Shown one piece after another: positions 1 to 11,102 of a DNA stretch of 64,000 nucleotides. The notes below the pieces were generated by a model. The model worked only from the letters and a program-made list of their open reading frames with translations. It searched no databases and was not told the DNA's origin. The DNA is taken from positions 1 to 64,000 of the forward strand of contig WTXD01000010.1 of NCBI GenBank assembly GCA_022496205.1. The letters run 5' to 3'. This stretch comes from Gloeopeniophorella convolvens. Lineage: Eukaryota; Basidiomycota; Agaricomycetes; Russulales. Each line of letters begins with the position of its first letter. Position 1 is the first letter of the stretch. The translations under genes were made by a program, and so were the position numbers.

Positions 1-287
1 TGCTGCTGCCCGTGCGCGCGGTCGGCGTCATGGGCGACGCGCGCACGTACGAGCAGGTCATCGCGCTGCGCGCAGTCACGTCCGAGGACTTTATGACGGC
101 CGACTGGTTCGTGTTCCCGCCCGAGGTGCTGCGCCGCATCTCGTCGCGCATCACGAACGAGATTTCGGGCATCAACCGCGTCACGTACGACATCACCTCC
201 AAGCCGCCCGGGGTACGTGCCGTCCCTCCCCTTGCGTCTTGACATGGGCTCACCCGCCCGCCGCGCTAGACGGTCGAGTGGCTTTAA
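1..287 (+). CDS. GUA1: GMP synthase (glutamine-hydrolysing), 3' end
   Basis: Only the last part of the gene is inside the window, and the frame is already open at base 3. The protein end contains [16 protein letters not shown] and a final T-V-E-W segment, which are characteristic of the C-terminal dimerisation region of GMP synthase. The enzyme converts XMP to GMP with glutamine in purine synthesis. Coding sequence runs to 212. A 57-bp GTACGT...TAG intron spans 213-269, and the last exon (270-287) encodes TVEWL and stop TAA. Splicing restores the conserved PPxTVEW ending, which supports the model. The amidotransferase and ATP-pyrophosphatase domains lie upstream of the window. Confidence 0.93.
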
Positions 288-557
288 GCGATTTACTGAA
301 TGCTGCAAGGGCACACCAAGGGTATTTCAACGCTGTGCATTAATGTGTAATTTAATCAAAGACAGCCTAAATGAGGGGTGGGGGCTCGATGGGTGTAAAA
401 TACAGTAAAAATTGCGTGCGCGGGCCGTGCGCTCTAGAAGGGCCAGAGTGTTTGCGTGCGTGACGATGGGAAAACGTGGTGTAGCAAAGCGGCGAGCAAT
501 CAAGGACTGCGGTACACCCGGAAGCAGCGGGATGTGTGCGTGCGCGTGTGGACATAC

Positions 558-3500
558 TCACGGCGGGAGGGTGTCGCGCAGGCGCTCTGCGAGCGGCGTG
601 CCCGCAAAGACCTCCGCGAGCACCTCCTTGACGTCCTCGACGTACACAAAGCGGATGCCCGTCTTGACGCTCTCGGGCACGTTCTCCTCAATGTCCGCGC
701 GGTTCGCGGCGGGCGCGAGGATCGTGCGGATGCCTGCACGGTGCGCGGCGAGGATCTTCTCCTTGAGCCCGCCAACGGGGAGCACCTGCCCCACGAGCGA
801 GATCTCGCCCGTCATCGCGATGTCGGGGTTGATCGGCGTGCGCGTGAAGAGCGAGACAAATGCGGAGAGCAGCGCCGTGCCCGCGCTTGGGCCCTCCTTG
901 CCCACGCTGCCCTCCGGCATGTGCACGTGCACATCGCGGTCGTGAAGGATCATCGCGGCGGGGTCCTCGGTCACGCCGAGCGCGTGCGCGTTCGCCTTGG
1001 TCCAGCTGAGCGCGATCTGCGCGCTCTCACGGATGACTTCGCCCAGCTTGCCAGTCAGCTGGAGGCCGCCCTTGCCTGGCATAATCTATGCCCATATGTG
1101 AATAAGCATACGGAATGTGTAAAAAAAACGAATTGTACGCACAGTCGCTTCGATGGGCATGACAGCTCCGGAGCCGTTCCCAAGATAGCCCAGACCGGTG
1201 CTTACCCCGGCAGGCGGCGCGCGCACGTACATCCTATCCTTGTGGTACACCGGCGGGCCGACATAGTCTTTCAAGTTTTCCGGCGTGATGCGGACATGCA
1301 CACTATCGGGCACCTTGAGCGGCTTGCGCTTCTCCGTCGTGACCTTCTTCTCGGGTTCCGCGGCCGCGGTGTCCTGGCGTGGCGTTGCCGTCTCGGGCGC
1401 CGCGGGCTCGTTCGCGGGCGGGTCCTGTGCGGGAACGGTCTTGTCTGCCGCCGCGGGCTGTGCGTCCGCTTCCGGGAAGGCGTCCTCGCCAAGCTCCTGG
1501 ACAATCTTGAGCGATGCTTGCGGTAGATCTTGTCGATGTGTTTCTTGAGGTTACGCACGCCACTCTCACGGCAGTAGTACTTAATGAGCACGTCCACGGC
1601 GGACGGGTCTAGCTCGACGTCCGCGTCCTTCAAGCCGGAGGCCTCCTTGGCCTGCGGGCCGAGGTACTTCTCTGCGATCATCGACTTTTCTTCTGAGACG
1701 TAGCCAGAGACTTCGATGACCTCCATACGGTCGAGCAGGGTGCCGGAATTGTGTCAAGGACATTCGCTGAAAGGTTGTTAGCATCTTACCGACAAAAGAA
1801 CAGCTGTATGCGCACCTGTGCAGACGAAGAGGACACGGGAGAGGTCAACAGGGACGTCCAAGCTGCATGTATGCGTGAGAATGGGGCCAGCAAGGGTGCA
1901 ATTATACTAGACGCACTAGTGGTCCAAGAACGCGTTGTTCTGCTCTGGGTCGAGCATCTCCAGCAGTGCGCTCGCGGGTCTCCGTTGATACCACGGCCAA
2001 CCTTATCCACTTCGTCAATCAAGACGAGCGGATTCTCTGTACCAACGCGCTTGAGAGCCTGGATAATCTTTCCCGGAAGAGCACTGTGCACATCTCAGCA
2101 CACCAAAGGGGACGACTGTGGGAAGCGGACGCACCCGACATAAGTCCTGCGGTGTCCCTTAATCTCTGCCACGTCCGTCAAGCCGCCAACCGAGAACCTG
2201 AAGAACTGCCTCCCCAGCGCGCGCGCAATCGACTTGCCAATCGAGGTCTTGCCCACGCCCGGCGGGCCCGCCAAACATATAATCTTGCCCTCGACGCTGC
2301 CGCGGAGCTTGCCAACCGCCAAGAACTCGAGAATGCGCTCCTTGACGTCTTTGAGGCCGTAGTGGTCCTCGTCGAGTACCGTCTCGGCGTGCGCGATAGA
2401 GTAGTTCTCGGGCGAGTGCTGGCCCCACGGGATCTGGGTGAGCCAATCGAGATAGTTGCGCGTGACGTTCGCCTCGGACGCGGCGGGCTCGAGGTGCGCG
2501 AGCTTCGCGAGCTCCTCATCGAATACGCGCTTGACGGGCTCGGGCATCGCGAGCTGCGCCGCGCGCGTCTTGAGCTTCTCGATCAGCTTGTCCTTGCCAT
2601 CGCTCTCCATGCCGAGTTCCTTCTTGATGCCCTTGAGCTGCTCCATGAGGTAGTACTCGCGCTGCCGCTTCGCAATCTTGCTGTCGACGTCACGCGAGAG
2701 TTTGGACTGCAACTGCGCATTGATCAACTCCTTCTTGAGCACGAGGAGTGCCTTGCGCAGCCGATCCTCGACGACGAGTGCCTCGAGAACGTCTTGCAGC
2801 TCGCCAACTTCGCCGGTGGAGACCGCTGCGGCAAAGTCTGCGAGCTTATCGGGCTCGTCGAAGACGTTGGACGCGACTTGGTTGATGGAAAAGTTGGTGA
2901 TCTGGTCGCGGAAGAGCGGGTTGAGCTGCGCGATGTCCTTGAAGACGGAGACAATCTCGGACATGAAAGCACGGATGTACTGGTCGTCCTTGTTGTACGG
3001 CTGCGTGAAGAGGTTGTTGATATTCACGATCGAGACGTCAAAGTCCTGCAGGAACGATGTCTGGAGAGGAGCTAGAGAGACTATCAGTACGGTTATCAAC
3101 CTATAGGCGGATGGAACGCACTGGGGTGGAGCTTGGCAGCGTCAACGGTGAGCTCTGCCCCCTCCGCTTGAGGTGACGGTGGCGGGGTCGGGACCTGCTC
3201 TTCTTCAGAAGGTGCTGGCGACTCGACGGGTTCTACATGGGCCGTTGTAGGATGAGCACCGCCAGCCTTAACCAAGTCCGTGATCTTAATCCGACGGTGG
3301 GGATAGAGAACGGCAGTCAAGCCTTCCTCCTTCTCATCCTCCTTCCCTGAACCGCTGGCCGCAGCAAACACGCTCGTGATCTGAGCGAATACGCCGACAG
3401 GGTGCACCGAGTTGATATCCGTGATGACGTCCGAGTCTGCCTGCTCATCCTTGAGAAGGAAAGCACCGAGATACGGCTGGCCGCGCTTCATCATCTCCTT

Positions 3501-4028
3501 GACGGCTGCGACGACCTGTGGGTTGCGGATGACGACTGCCTTGTAGAAACCGGGGAAGAGAGGTCTCCGGGCTATCGGGAGGGCGAGGACTTGCGGGTAG
3601 TTTTCGGGTACGGACTGGCGGGAAATAGACGTTGAAGGCTGGGGTGGCGACTCAGGCGGAGGGGTCGTGGGTGGGTCCGAGCCATCCGAATTCTCCCCAC
3701 TCGAAGATGAAGAGGAAGACGGGGGAGAGGAGCCTGCCGACGAGCTACCTGCATCGTCTGACGAGCCGTCCAGTCGGACGACCTCTGACTCGAACGGAGT
3801 GCCGTTGAACAGAGACCGTGCATCGGACGCCGGGGGTCGTGATTGTCGTCCTGGATGCGATGGGAAGCCGTCTACTACGGTTGAGTAGAGGCGCGTCCTG
3901 TCTAGAAGAGAAGGAGAGTGTCTATGCGAGGTGGCGCTCCGGAGGGGTTGTGCAGCGAAGAGGGTGCGGAGGGAAGAGTGTGCCGCTCTCCCCGTTGCGG
4001 AGGACCGCAGGCTGGCCAAAAAGTTCAT
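558..4028 (-). CDS. PIM1: Mitochondrial ATP-dependent Lon protease, with three apparent 1-nt frameshifts
   Basis: Lon degrades damaged proteins in the mitochondrial matrix. Exons, in coding order, are 4028-3122, 3071-2135, 2083-1917, 1862-1816, 1766-1143 and 1085-558. ATG at 4028 ([17 protein letters not shown]) begins an Arg/Ser-rich targeting sequence; the open frame above it has no ATG. Order: low-complexity linker, LON substrate domain ([20 protein letters not shown]), coiled helices, AAA+ domain with Walker [10 protein letters not shown] near residue 570 and Walker [10 protein letters not shown], then the protease domain with catalytic Ser in [10 protein letters not shown] and Lys in GGLKEK. 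Size is about 1,070 aa, normal for fungal Lon. Three conserved stretches ([10 protein letters not shown] near 1976, IPAPLLDRM near 1740, YRKASLKIV near 1518) are each broken by one missing base. The C-terminal exon could also end through an extra intron from a GTGAGT at the stop, changing only the last residue or two. Confidence 0.93.
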
Positions 4029-4698
4029 TTGGCAGAGCCAGCCTGGAGACAAGGTTGTGGAGGGAAGAGAGAGAGGTTGGGAAAGTCAACGACGCCGACA
4101 AACTCGAATGTAAACGCGCGTCCGCGTCCAGAAGAATCTCCGCGTCGCTGACGCATCCTCGACATGACTAATTCCCCAACTTGTCTCGAAAACCATCCTG
4201 CTCTTTCTGCAATCTCCCGCAGTCAATAAGCAGGGGATCCTCGGCAGCATAATAATATGTTCTCAAGTCCAACGAAGTTGACGACGCAACCCAGCAATGC
4301 GCGCAAGGTGCTCTTCTGACAGAGAAACTACTAGCACGTGTTGTTCATTTCACACATGAGAACTTGACGAACACGAGCACCTATTAGTAGTCTACCTTTG
4401 CGAAAAATGCTACTTGAGTGGCCCTGGATGTTTCCATCGAGTGTTCCGGTCAGACGAGCTCGCCGCGTCTCGGGCTTAGTTGCTATTCGCCGATGACGAT
4501 GATTCCCACGAGCTCGGGCCAATCAGGAGCAGGCGCCTCTATAACTTCACCGTCTCTCGCGTTGACGCCGGACTGAGCGAGTTGTTTCTCCGCGTCGTCG
4601 ACGTTGTCTGCATGGCCATTCGACGAAGCCCTTGACCCCGCGGAACCCCGACACACTTGCCTGCATACATCTGCTCCTCTTACTAGACTCGCTTCTTC
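4029..4698. promoter_or_regulatory. Divergent intergenic region between Lon and the proline-rich gene
   Basis: About 670 bp between the Lon start (-) and the ATG at 4699 (+). It should hold both promoters. I see no coding signal and no clear TATA box. Confidence 0.4.
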
Positions 4699-7600
4699 AT
4701 GAGTAGATCTGGGGATAATCTCATACAAAACAACGCCCAAATCTTCCGCGTGTATGAACGCAGGCTCTCCAATCCCGCAGATGTCGACATCTTCACTGGA
4801 GCTGCTTCAAAACTCACAAAATTCTTGTCGAACAAGAGAGCCTACTACGCCGAAGCTCAACCACATGTGCGTCGCGTCTCGCTACACCCCCCCCCCCCCC
4901 GCGAGCATGTTAGCTCTCTGCGTGCTATCACGAGGACTGTAGTTGCTGTCGTGCTCACGCCGCTGCTTGATCTAGATAATTGAACTCTTGGAGGTAACGC
5001 ACACGCATCCATTAGATCCTGCTGCCCTCTCTGCAACGAATTGACCTGTATTACTCCAGGTCGCTCATAATTCTCTCAAGAGTGTCGCGCCCGATGTATT
5101 CCGTACCCCAGGCACGATGAACCGAGCTTCTTTACCGCAGAACAAGCTGTCCCTTTTCGACGGGTTCGAAGGGCTGGCGAAAAGCGTGCTGCCATACGTT
5201 CACATGTTTACTGCAGGAGATATGCGCAGTACGCAGTTAGCTCCTTGTGTGTCTGTTGCTCTTCTCACTCTCATTGTCAAAAGATAGATTGATCTCGTTC
5301 TTGACCTCCCTTGGCATCACACCGATACCACCTCCGACCCCCGAGAATACTTCTCAGGCATCTGCTAGCCCATCAGCGGACCCTCAGTCCGACGCACCCC
5401 AGATTCCTCCTGCGAGGCAGCCGTCCTCTGACGCTGTGGTCGCACCCCCACGTCCGGACATGGCCCCCGTGTTGCCTGAGACGGAGAAAATTGTCACGCC
5501 AGCTCCGATTCCGGTCCCAGCGTCCCCGCCAGTAGCATCTCACCCGGCAGAGACGAGCCCATCTCCCGCATCCAGCCTCGTCCGGGTTTCCCCTCAAGCT
5601 CCCACTGAAAGGCACGCTGCAACTGCTAGTCCTAGCGCACCCGCTCAGCGCCCACCGAACCAGCCAAGCGTTCACTCCCCGACTGTAAATAGCCCTCCTG
5701 TGCAGCAGACTGCGCCTCCCCAACAGCTACGATTCATGTCGCAGCCCGTGTCTCACTCGCATGCACCAACCCAACCATTCCGGATGATGTCCTTTCCCTC
5801 CCCTATCGCCCCCACGCATCCCCATGCCACGCCCGTCGTTCCCCTAACCCAGGGCTTCCAACTCCATGGCTGGCAATCCCAGGGCCTTATCCAGCCTTCT
5901 CCTTTCACCATGCAGCCTGGGCTTCAGCAGCCAATGTATACATCTCCGCCGCCACCACCACCACCTTCAATCTCCCGGCCTCAAATACATCATCATCAAC
6001 CTCAAGTCAACGTGGCGCCCGTGGCACCGTCGCAGCAACGCCCCCAGACGTCCTGGCTCTCGCCAGTTTCAGTGACCCAGCACGCATCGATGTCGGCACC
6101 TGCACCTGCACCTGCGCCAGGGTCGTCCTCGGCCCCACCACCGGTGGTCCAGCAGAGACCAAAGGCACCCTCCCCGCCGAAGCGCAACTCGTTCGGCCTC
6201 GACTTCCTGCAGCTCGACCTGCAGGTCGCACGCGAGAAGAAAATGCGGGCTGCGAGGGAGACGTCTGGGTCTGTCGAGCTGGCTTCGCCTGTCGTGGCTA
6301 CGCCGTTGACGCCGGTAGCTGCGTCGCCCTCCGTTGGCGGCCCGGGCACGCCAGTGCGAGCGCTGGCGCCTCCACTTCCTGTGCCCGCTGCGCCTGTCGT
6401 ATCTGCGCCGGTGCCAACACCAACACCGGCTTTGGTCCCCGTCCCCGCACCAGCACCAGCGCCTGTGCCTGCGCCTGCGCTGACACCAGCACCAGCACCA
6501 GCACCAGCACCAGCACCCCCAGCCCAGCCGGTCCTGCGTGATCTGCGCACGAGCCTCTCACGCAACGCTTCGGGAAGTACGTCCCCGCGCAAGCTGCAGA
6601 TCACTGACCGCGCCCCGCTGCCGCCACCCGCGCCCGGGTCCTCCGCCGCGCCGATCGTGATTGACGACGAGGATGATGGGCCCGTGCTGGGCGCCACGGA
6701 CGTGGATCTCGACGAGAAGGACGACGCGTCGGAGCCCGCGGGACTGGGTGCGCCCGAGGAGCCTCAGCCTTCGCGGCGCAGCGCGTCGGCGACGGCGACA
6801 CTCGAGACGAACGCGCTGACGGAGGACGCGGCGTCGCAGGAGCGCCCTTTACCTCCTACTCCTGACGGGACGCTCGCACCCGCTGTCGACTCGGAGCCCC
6901 CGGCGCCGTCGAGGACGCCATCCTCGCTACAGGCGCGCCAGGAGGACCAGATGGACGCCGAGCTGATCGACATGGACATCAGCAGCTCCTCGGTGTCGCC
7001 GCCGAAGCGCAGCGCACCATCGCGCGAGAACGCGGAGGGCGCTGGGCTGGGTCAGGCGACGCTGAGCGATGCGGCAAGTGTCACAGAGTCTGCGCCTGTG
7101 CCTGCGGGGCAATCGGAGCCCCCGCCGGGGAGCAAGGGTGCAGAGGCGGCGCCTGCGGCGGCTGGACCTTCGGTTGCTGCAGGGTTGCCTTCGTCTGAAC
7201 AGGCGAGCGTTCCCGTGGAGCCACCGCCGGTCTCTCCGGGCGCGGAGGCTGTCGAGGCTCTGCCAACGCCGCTGCCAGAGGTGCGTATATCGCGTCCTCC
7301 TTGCAGGCGCAGCTTACGTCCAGCTTAGACTCAGCCTCCGCCAGACCCAACAGCGGAAAGCCACGTCCAGAGCACTCCCGTCGCAGAGCCGCCTGCGGCT
7401 TCCAAAAAGCGGCAGCGGTCGCCTACCCCTGGTGCTGGTGAAAGCGAGAGGAGGGTTTTGCCTCGAAGAGCATCTCCTGGCCCATCTACAGAGAAGCCAC
7501 AGACGCCTATGGCAGCCCCGGTGCAGACTAATTCGGCGAGTATGAGATACCAGCTGGTAAGCGCCCAGCCGCAGCCACACGACGGCGGCGTGGATGTGGC

Positions 7601-8554
7601 CTTGGGCCCTTCGCTCTCGCGCAAGCCATCTACAAGCCAGGACACACCGCCCGTCACCAGTGGGTCACGCGCGCGCACTATAAGTGCGCTCTCCGCGTCA
7701 CTCATCACACGCACCCTGAGCGACATGGACATCTCGCGCGACTCACTTTCACCCGTTCCGATCGCGGTGCTCGGCCGCCGCTCGCGCAGCACGACGCCTG
7801 CTTCCTCACCCGGCGTGAGCAAGGACGCGCCAGCGAGCGTCAAAGCAGAGGACGAGGACGACGAATTAGTCGACGAGCTCGAGCCGCTGTTCCGCGGCGA
7901 GATGCACGTGCTGCTCATGGAGCATGCGGATCGCGCCCCGCGCGACGTCACACTCGAGTTCCCGCTGCACCCGACGGACTGGGCGCGAGTCACGCGGTGG
8001 GTGAATGCGTTTGACAACACCGAGTGCGTCTCCGCGCGCCGGGCTAGCTCCCCCGAGAACCCTTTTGACGTTGTGCGGCAGTGCGGACCTCCAGCAGGCG
8101 TGCTGCCTCTCGCTCGCGTGCTACACCGTCGCGGACCTAGAGCCGTACGCGAACCAGCCGGGCCTCGCGCGCGAGCGATGGTTCGAGAACGTGCGGCCCG
8201 CACCGTGGGCGAGCATGCCGCACCGCATGTATGCGCTCATCAACGACAAGAAGCCGGTGCCCTTCCCGCCCTTCGGGGTGAGCCCTCTTCCTTCTCCCCC
8301 TCCCTTCCTCTCTGATTGGCCGACTGCAGGCGCGCGACGGGCTCTTCGACGTGTCGCGCTCCCTGCAGCCCGGGAAGAACACGATCGTGCTTCATCTGTT
8401 CGGCGCGATGCCCGAGTTTGTGCTCGTGCTGCACGCGCACGCGCCGACGCGCAGCCAGCTCCGGGAAGTGCATGAGAGCTGGGTGCACGACCGCGCGTTT
8501 GAGGAGTACCTCACGTGGTTCGCGCAGCCGCCCGCGCTGATGGAGAGCGTGTAA
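4699..8554 (+). CDS. Proline-rich disordered protein with a PINIT-like C-terminal domain
   Basis: Unrecognised family. Exons are 4699-4866, 4976-4993 (18 nt, encoding IIELLE), 5060-5228, 5284-7280, 7329-8023, 8082-8277 and 8330-8554, giving about 1,155 aa. The first 120 residues look folded and helical (NPADVDIFTGAASKLTKFLS, LFDGFEGLAKSVLPYVHMF). A roughly 800-residue Pro/Ala/Ser-rich region follows, with AP dipeptide runs near 6430-6510 and an acidic SUMO-interaction-like patch (APIVIDDEDD). The last 220 residues are a compact domain ending in LFDVSRSLQPGKNTIVLHLF and FVLVLHAHAPTRSQL. That ending resembles, by eye, the beta-rich region before the SP-RING in PIAS/Zimp SUMO ligases, but no RING cysteines follow. 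The gene at 24964-26915 carries a similar end. Exon phases all agree. The function is not known; a nuclear or SUMO-related role is only a guess. Confidence 0.75.
4886..4900 (+). repeat. Poly-C tract inside an intron
   Basis: A run of about 14-15 C residues in the first intron of the proline-rich gene. Its exact length is a likely sequencing weak point. Confidence 0.8.
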
Positions 8555-8716
8555 ACTATTCTTGTACTGTTTTGCGAGTACGATATAGGCCATACGCGTA
8601 GTGCTACCCTAGTTGTTCGTAATGATACTATACCCATGCCGATTCAGACTTCGGCAGATCGCTGGGCAAATGTGGAGTGGGCAGGTGTTGTTGCCACAGG
8701 GAGAACGGCTTTCAAG

Positions 8717-8802
8717 GGTTCAGTGGTCTAATGGTTATGATTTCTGTCTCACATCAGTGAGCGGTTCACAGAAGGTTCCCGGTTCGATCCCGGGCTGAAC
8801 CA
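8717..8802 (+). tRNA. tRNA-Val (CAC) with a 13-nt intron
   Basis: Acceptor arms GGTTCAG and CTGAACC pair over seven bases, followed by discriminator A at 8802. The T arm is CCCGG-TTCGATC-CCGGG. The anticodon stem TCTGT/ACAGA encloses loop C-T-C-A-C-A, placing anticodon CAC at positions 34-36. Thirteen extra bases (TCAGTGAGCGGTT) sit directly after purine 37, the standard place for nuclear tRNA introns. Removing them gives a normal 73-nt tRNA. A T-rich tract follows the gene, as expected for an RNA polymerase III terminator. Confidence 0.93.
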
Positions 8803-8961
8803 ATTTTTGCCTCTCTGGTACTTCTTTCTGGCCGAAGGTGTCCTGCCCTCTCAGTGACTATGAAAGTACTTGTAGGAATTTATGTCTTTTCCATCTCAGA
8901 GCACAACATCCCATTATATAGTAGTCCGAGGGAGAAAATGCAATAATCAACGCGCGGCGAC

Positions 8962-10972
8962 TCATGACTTCTTGGTGAAATAGCTCGTAATCCCTCCTCC
9001 CTTCTGCGCACTCGCCTGCGCACCCGGCTTCGACGGTTTGCGCTTCAAGCTCGGCGCCCTCTTCACAGGCGCCTTCGCCGGCGCCGGCTTCTCCTCTGCC
9101 TCGTCTTCCTCCTTCACTTTCGCAGGCGCGGCCTTCGCCTTGTCCTTGCCCTTGCCCTTGCCCTTCGCGGGCTTCTCGGGTGGCGGTTCCTCCTCGTCGA
9201 CGGACTCGTACGACGAATAGTCCTCCGTGACTGCACAGCGAGCGGGTCAGCGATGGCAGCAGGAGAGGCAAAGAGAGGAGCCGCACCGAAGTACCCCTTC
9301 GCGTCCGTGGTCATGCGCGACTTGACGACGCGCCGCTTCTTGAACCCGTTACGGCCCAAAGGCACCTCTTTCTTCGCCTTAGCCTTTGCGCGCGGCTTGC
9401 GCTTCGCAGCAGGCTCGGGCTCGGGCGCGGGCTCTTCCATGTCGACGTCCGTCGCGGGCGGCGAGGTCGCAGCATCCGACTCGACCGTGCGCGACACTTT
9501 CGTGACCTGGTCTGCATTCAATCAGGCAGGCGTTAAGTATGCTCGCGCGGAGGGTGGAGATGTGCTCACCGTCATCGACGTCCATCATTGCGCGCAGCTC
9601 CCGCTCGTTGTCTGAATCTGGCGGCGCGGGCTTGACTTTCGCCTTGTACGCTGCTTTGGCGCGTGCCGGCTTTGGCGCCGCCTCTTCGTCGTCATCGGAG
9701 ACGATAACCCCCTTCTTGACGCGCGCGATGCTCTTCGGTTCAGCGGGTCCTGGAGAGGGCTTCTTGGGCGGGGGCGCGACGTCGTCTTCCGAGTCTGATA
9801 GCGCGATTCTTGATTTTCGTTTGGTCAGACGCTGGCGAGGAGTTCAGTTAGGCTGCTCGTGGTATGTCGGCAGCAGCAAACCTTTTCGGTCTCCTCTTGC
9901 TTGATGGGTTTGGAGTCTCCCTTTGTGGCTGCCTTGGGCACTGCCTCCGCGGGCTGTAGCTTCCGCGCACCTACTTTCGGCTTGGACTCTGCTGGCTTCG
10001 CCTTGCTGAAGTCGAGCTTCCCTGAAGGTTTCGGTTTCGGTACCTCCTCTTTAATGTCTGGCTTGACATCCTTCGGCTCCGTCTTGATTGTAGGCTTGAT
10101 GTCTTTCACCGCAGGCTTTGACAGGCCAGGGAGTTTGTTCCTCGACGAAGAGGCGGTCACGGAAGCCTTCGCAGCGGGTCGTGCTTTGGGGATGTTTTTC
10201 CGTTTCTGTGTTTCGGAGACCTGTTGGCAAATGTGCAGCAAAGACACGAAGACAACGCACCTCGACGTGTGGGCCCGTTATCCGACCAAGAGTCACAGAA
10301 TCCGTGCTGCTCTGGTTCTCTGCCTCCCGCAGAGCTTTCGTAGGTTCGCACACTAGCGCCGGTTCCTTGAGTGATACGTGAGTACAAATCAAGCAGACCC
10401 TAACCTACTGCATACCCTGATAGGTGACGGGGAGAGGCTGTATATGTGGATGGAATGGATTTGCGCGTATTGTCCTTTTGAGTCTGCAAAATGCAGGAGG
10501 CACCTTCATCAGTAGATGTGGGACAAAGAGTAACACAACGCACGTTCAAGCCCAGCCTCGCTGGTAAGTGTGATCTTCGTCTCGAGAACTTCTTCAGACA
10601 CCTCGCCCACCTCTTCACTTTCAACATCCATTTCATCCGTGTTCCTTATACTGTCCAGGTAAGAAACGCGAGGTTCCCCCATGATGAGATATGTTGCATG
10701 AGCGCCTTCGACGGTACCGGCGTGCTCTGAGTGATATTGCGCAAGCTCACTGTCAAACGTCAACACAGCCCCCAACGCAGGAGGTCCCACGCACTTCTTA
10801 GCTTGATTTACATGGATTCCGAGAGCACGACTCAACGACCGGTACGTTACCTGGGCAAAGCGTGCCGCAAGCATAAGGGAGGGTTAGACCATGATCGATG
10901 CAGCAGACGCACAACGTTCTTCTCTACCACGAGCTCCTCTGTAAGATAATCCAAGGTTCTATCGAACGACAT
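8962..10972 (-). CDS. CDC27: DNA polymerase delta non-catalytic subunit (Cdc27/POLD3)
   Basis: This subunit links polymerase delta to PCNA and the catalytic core in lagging-strand synthesis. About nine exons give roughly 550 aa. The start (MSFDRTLDYLTEELVVEKNVV at 10972) joins to VTYRSLSRALGIHVNQAK and then to ELAQYH and HATYLIMGEP, the conserved N-terminal domain. Further N-terminal-domain exons include IHSIHIYSLSPSPIR. The rest is a charged Lys/Pro/Ala-rich tail. The C-terminus reads AQKGGGITSYFTKKS, a PCNA-binding (PIP) motif in the canonical place. All introns have GT...AG borders and keep phase, for example GTGCGT donors after AAC-GTT and AAG-AA. The PIP box has an extra Gly compared with the usual Q-x-x-I spacing. 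Two MluI cell-cycle boxes lie 78 and 125 bp upstream of the ATG. Confidence 0.93.
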
Positions 10973-11049
10973 AATCAGATTGTCGAGGCTGGATCGTTTT
11001 CGCCTGGAGTGAGTACCCAATGACACGCGTGAATGGGAGAGAACGGTGA

Positions 11050-11102
11050 ACGCGTCGAAGGTTTGTATGCGTTCATTTGCGGCTAATTGCGGCCAGACGC
11101 GT
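11050..11102. promoter_or_regulatory. Two MluI cell-cycle boxes (MCB) upstream of POLD3
   Basis: ACGCGT occurs at 11050-11055 and 11097-11102, 78 and 125 bp upstream of the POLD3 start codon on the minus strand. In yeasts this palindrome is bound by MBF (Mbp1/Swi6-type) factors and drives G1/S transcription of replication genes. The sites are seen directly; the role is inferred from that literature. Confidence 0.6.

Noticed and set aside
456..1526. Long plus-strand open frame over the Lon gene
   Set aside because: Antisense shadow of the conserved Lon protease domain; GC-rich third positions keep it open.
1966..3075. 369-codon plus-strand frame
   Set aside because: Antisense to the Lon AAA+ and coiled region, with Leu/Arg/Glu-rich shadow composition and no own motif.
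6002..6697. Gly/Ala/Thr-rich minus-strand frame of 231 codons
   Set aside because: Mirror image of the Pro/Ala repeats in the real plus-strand gene.
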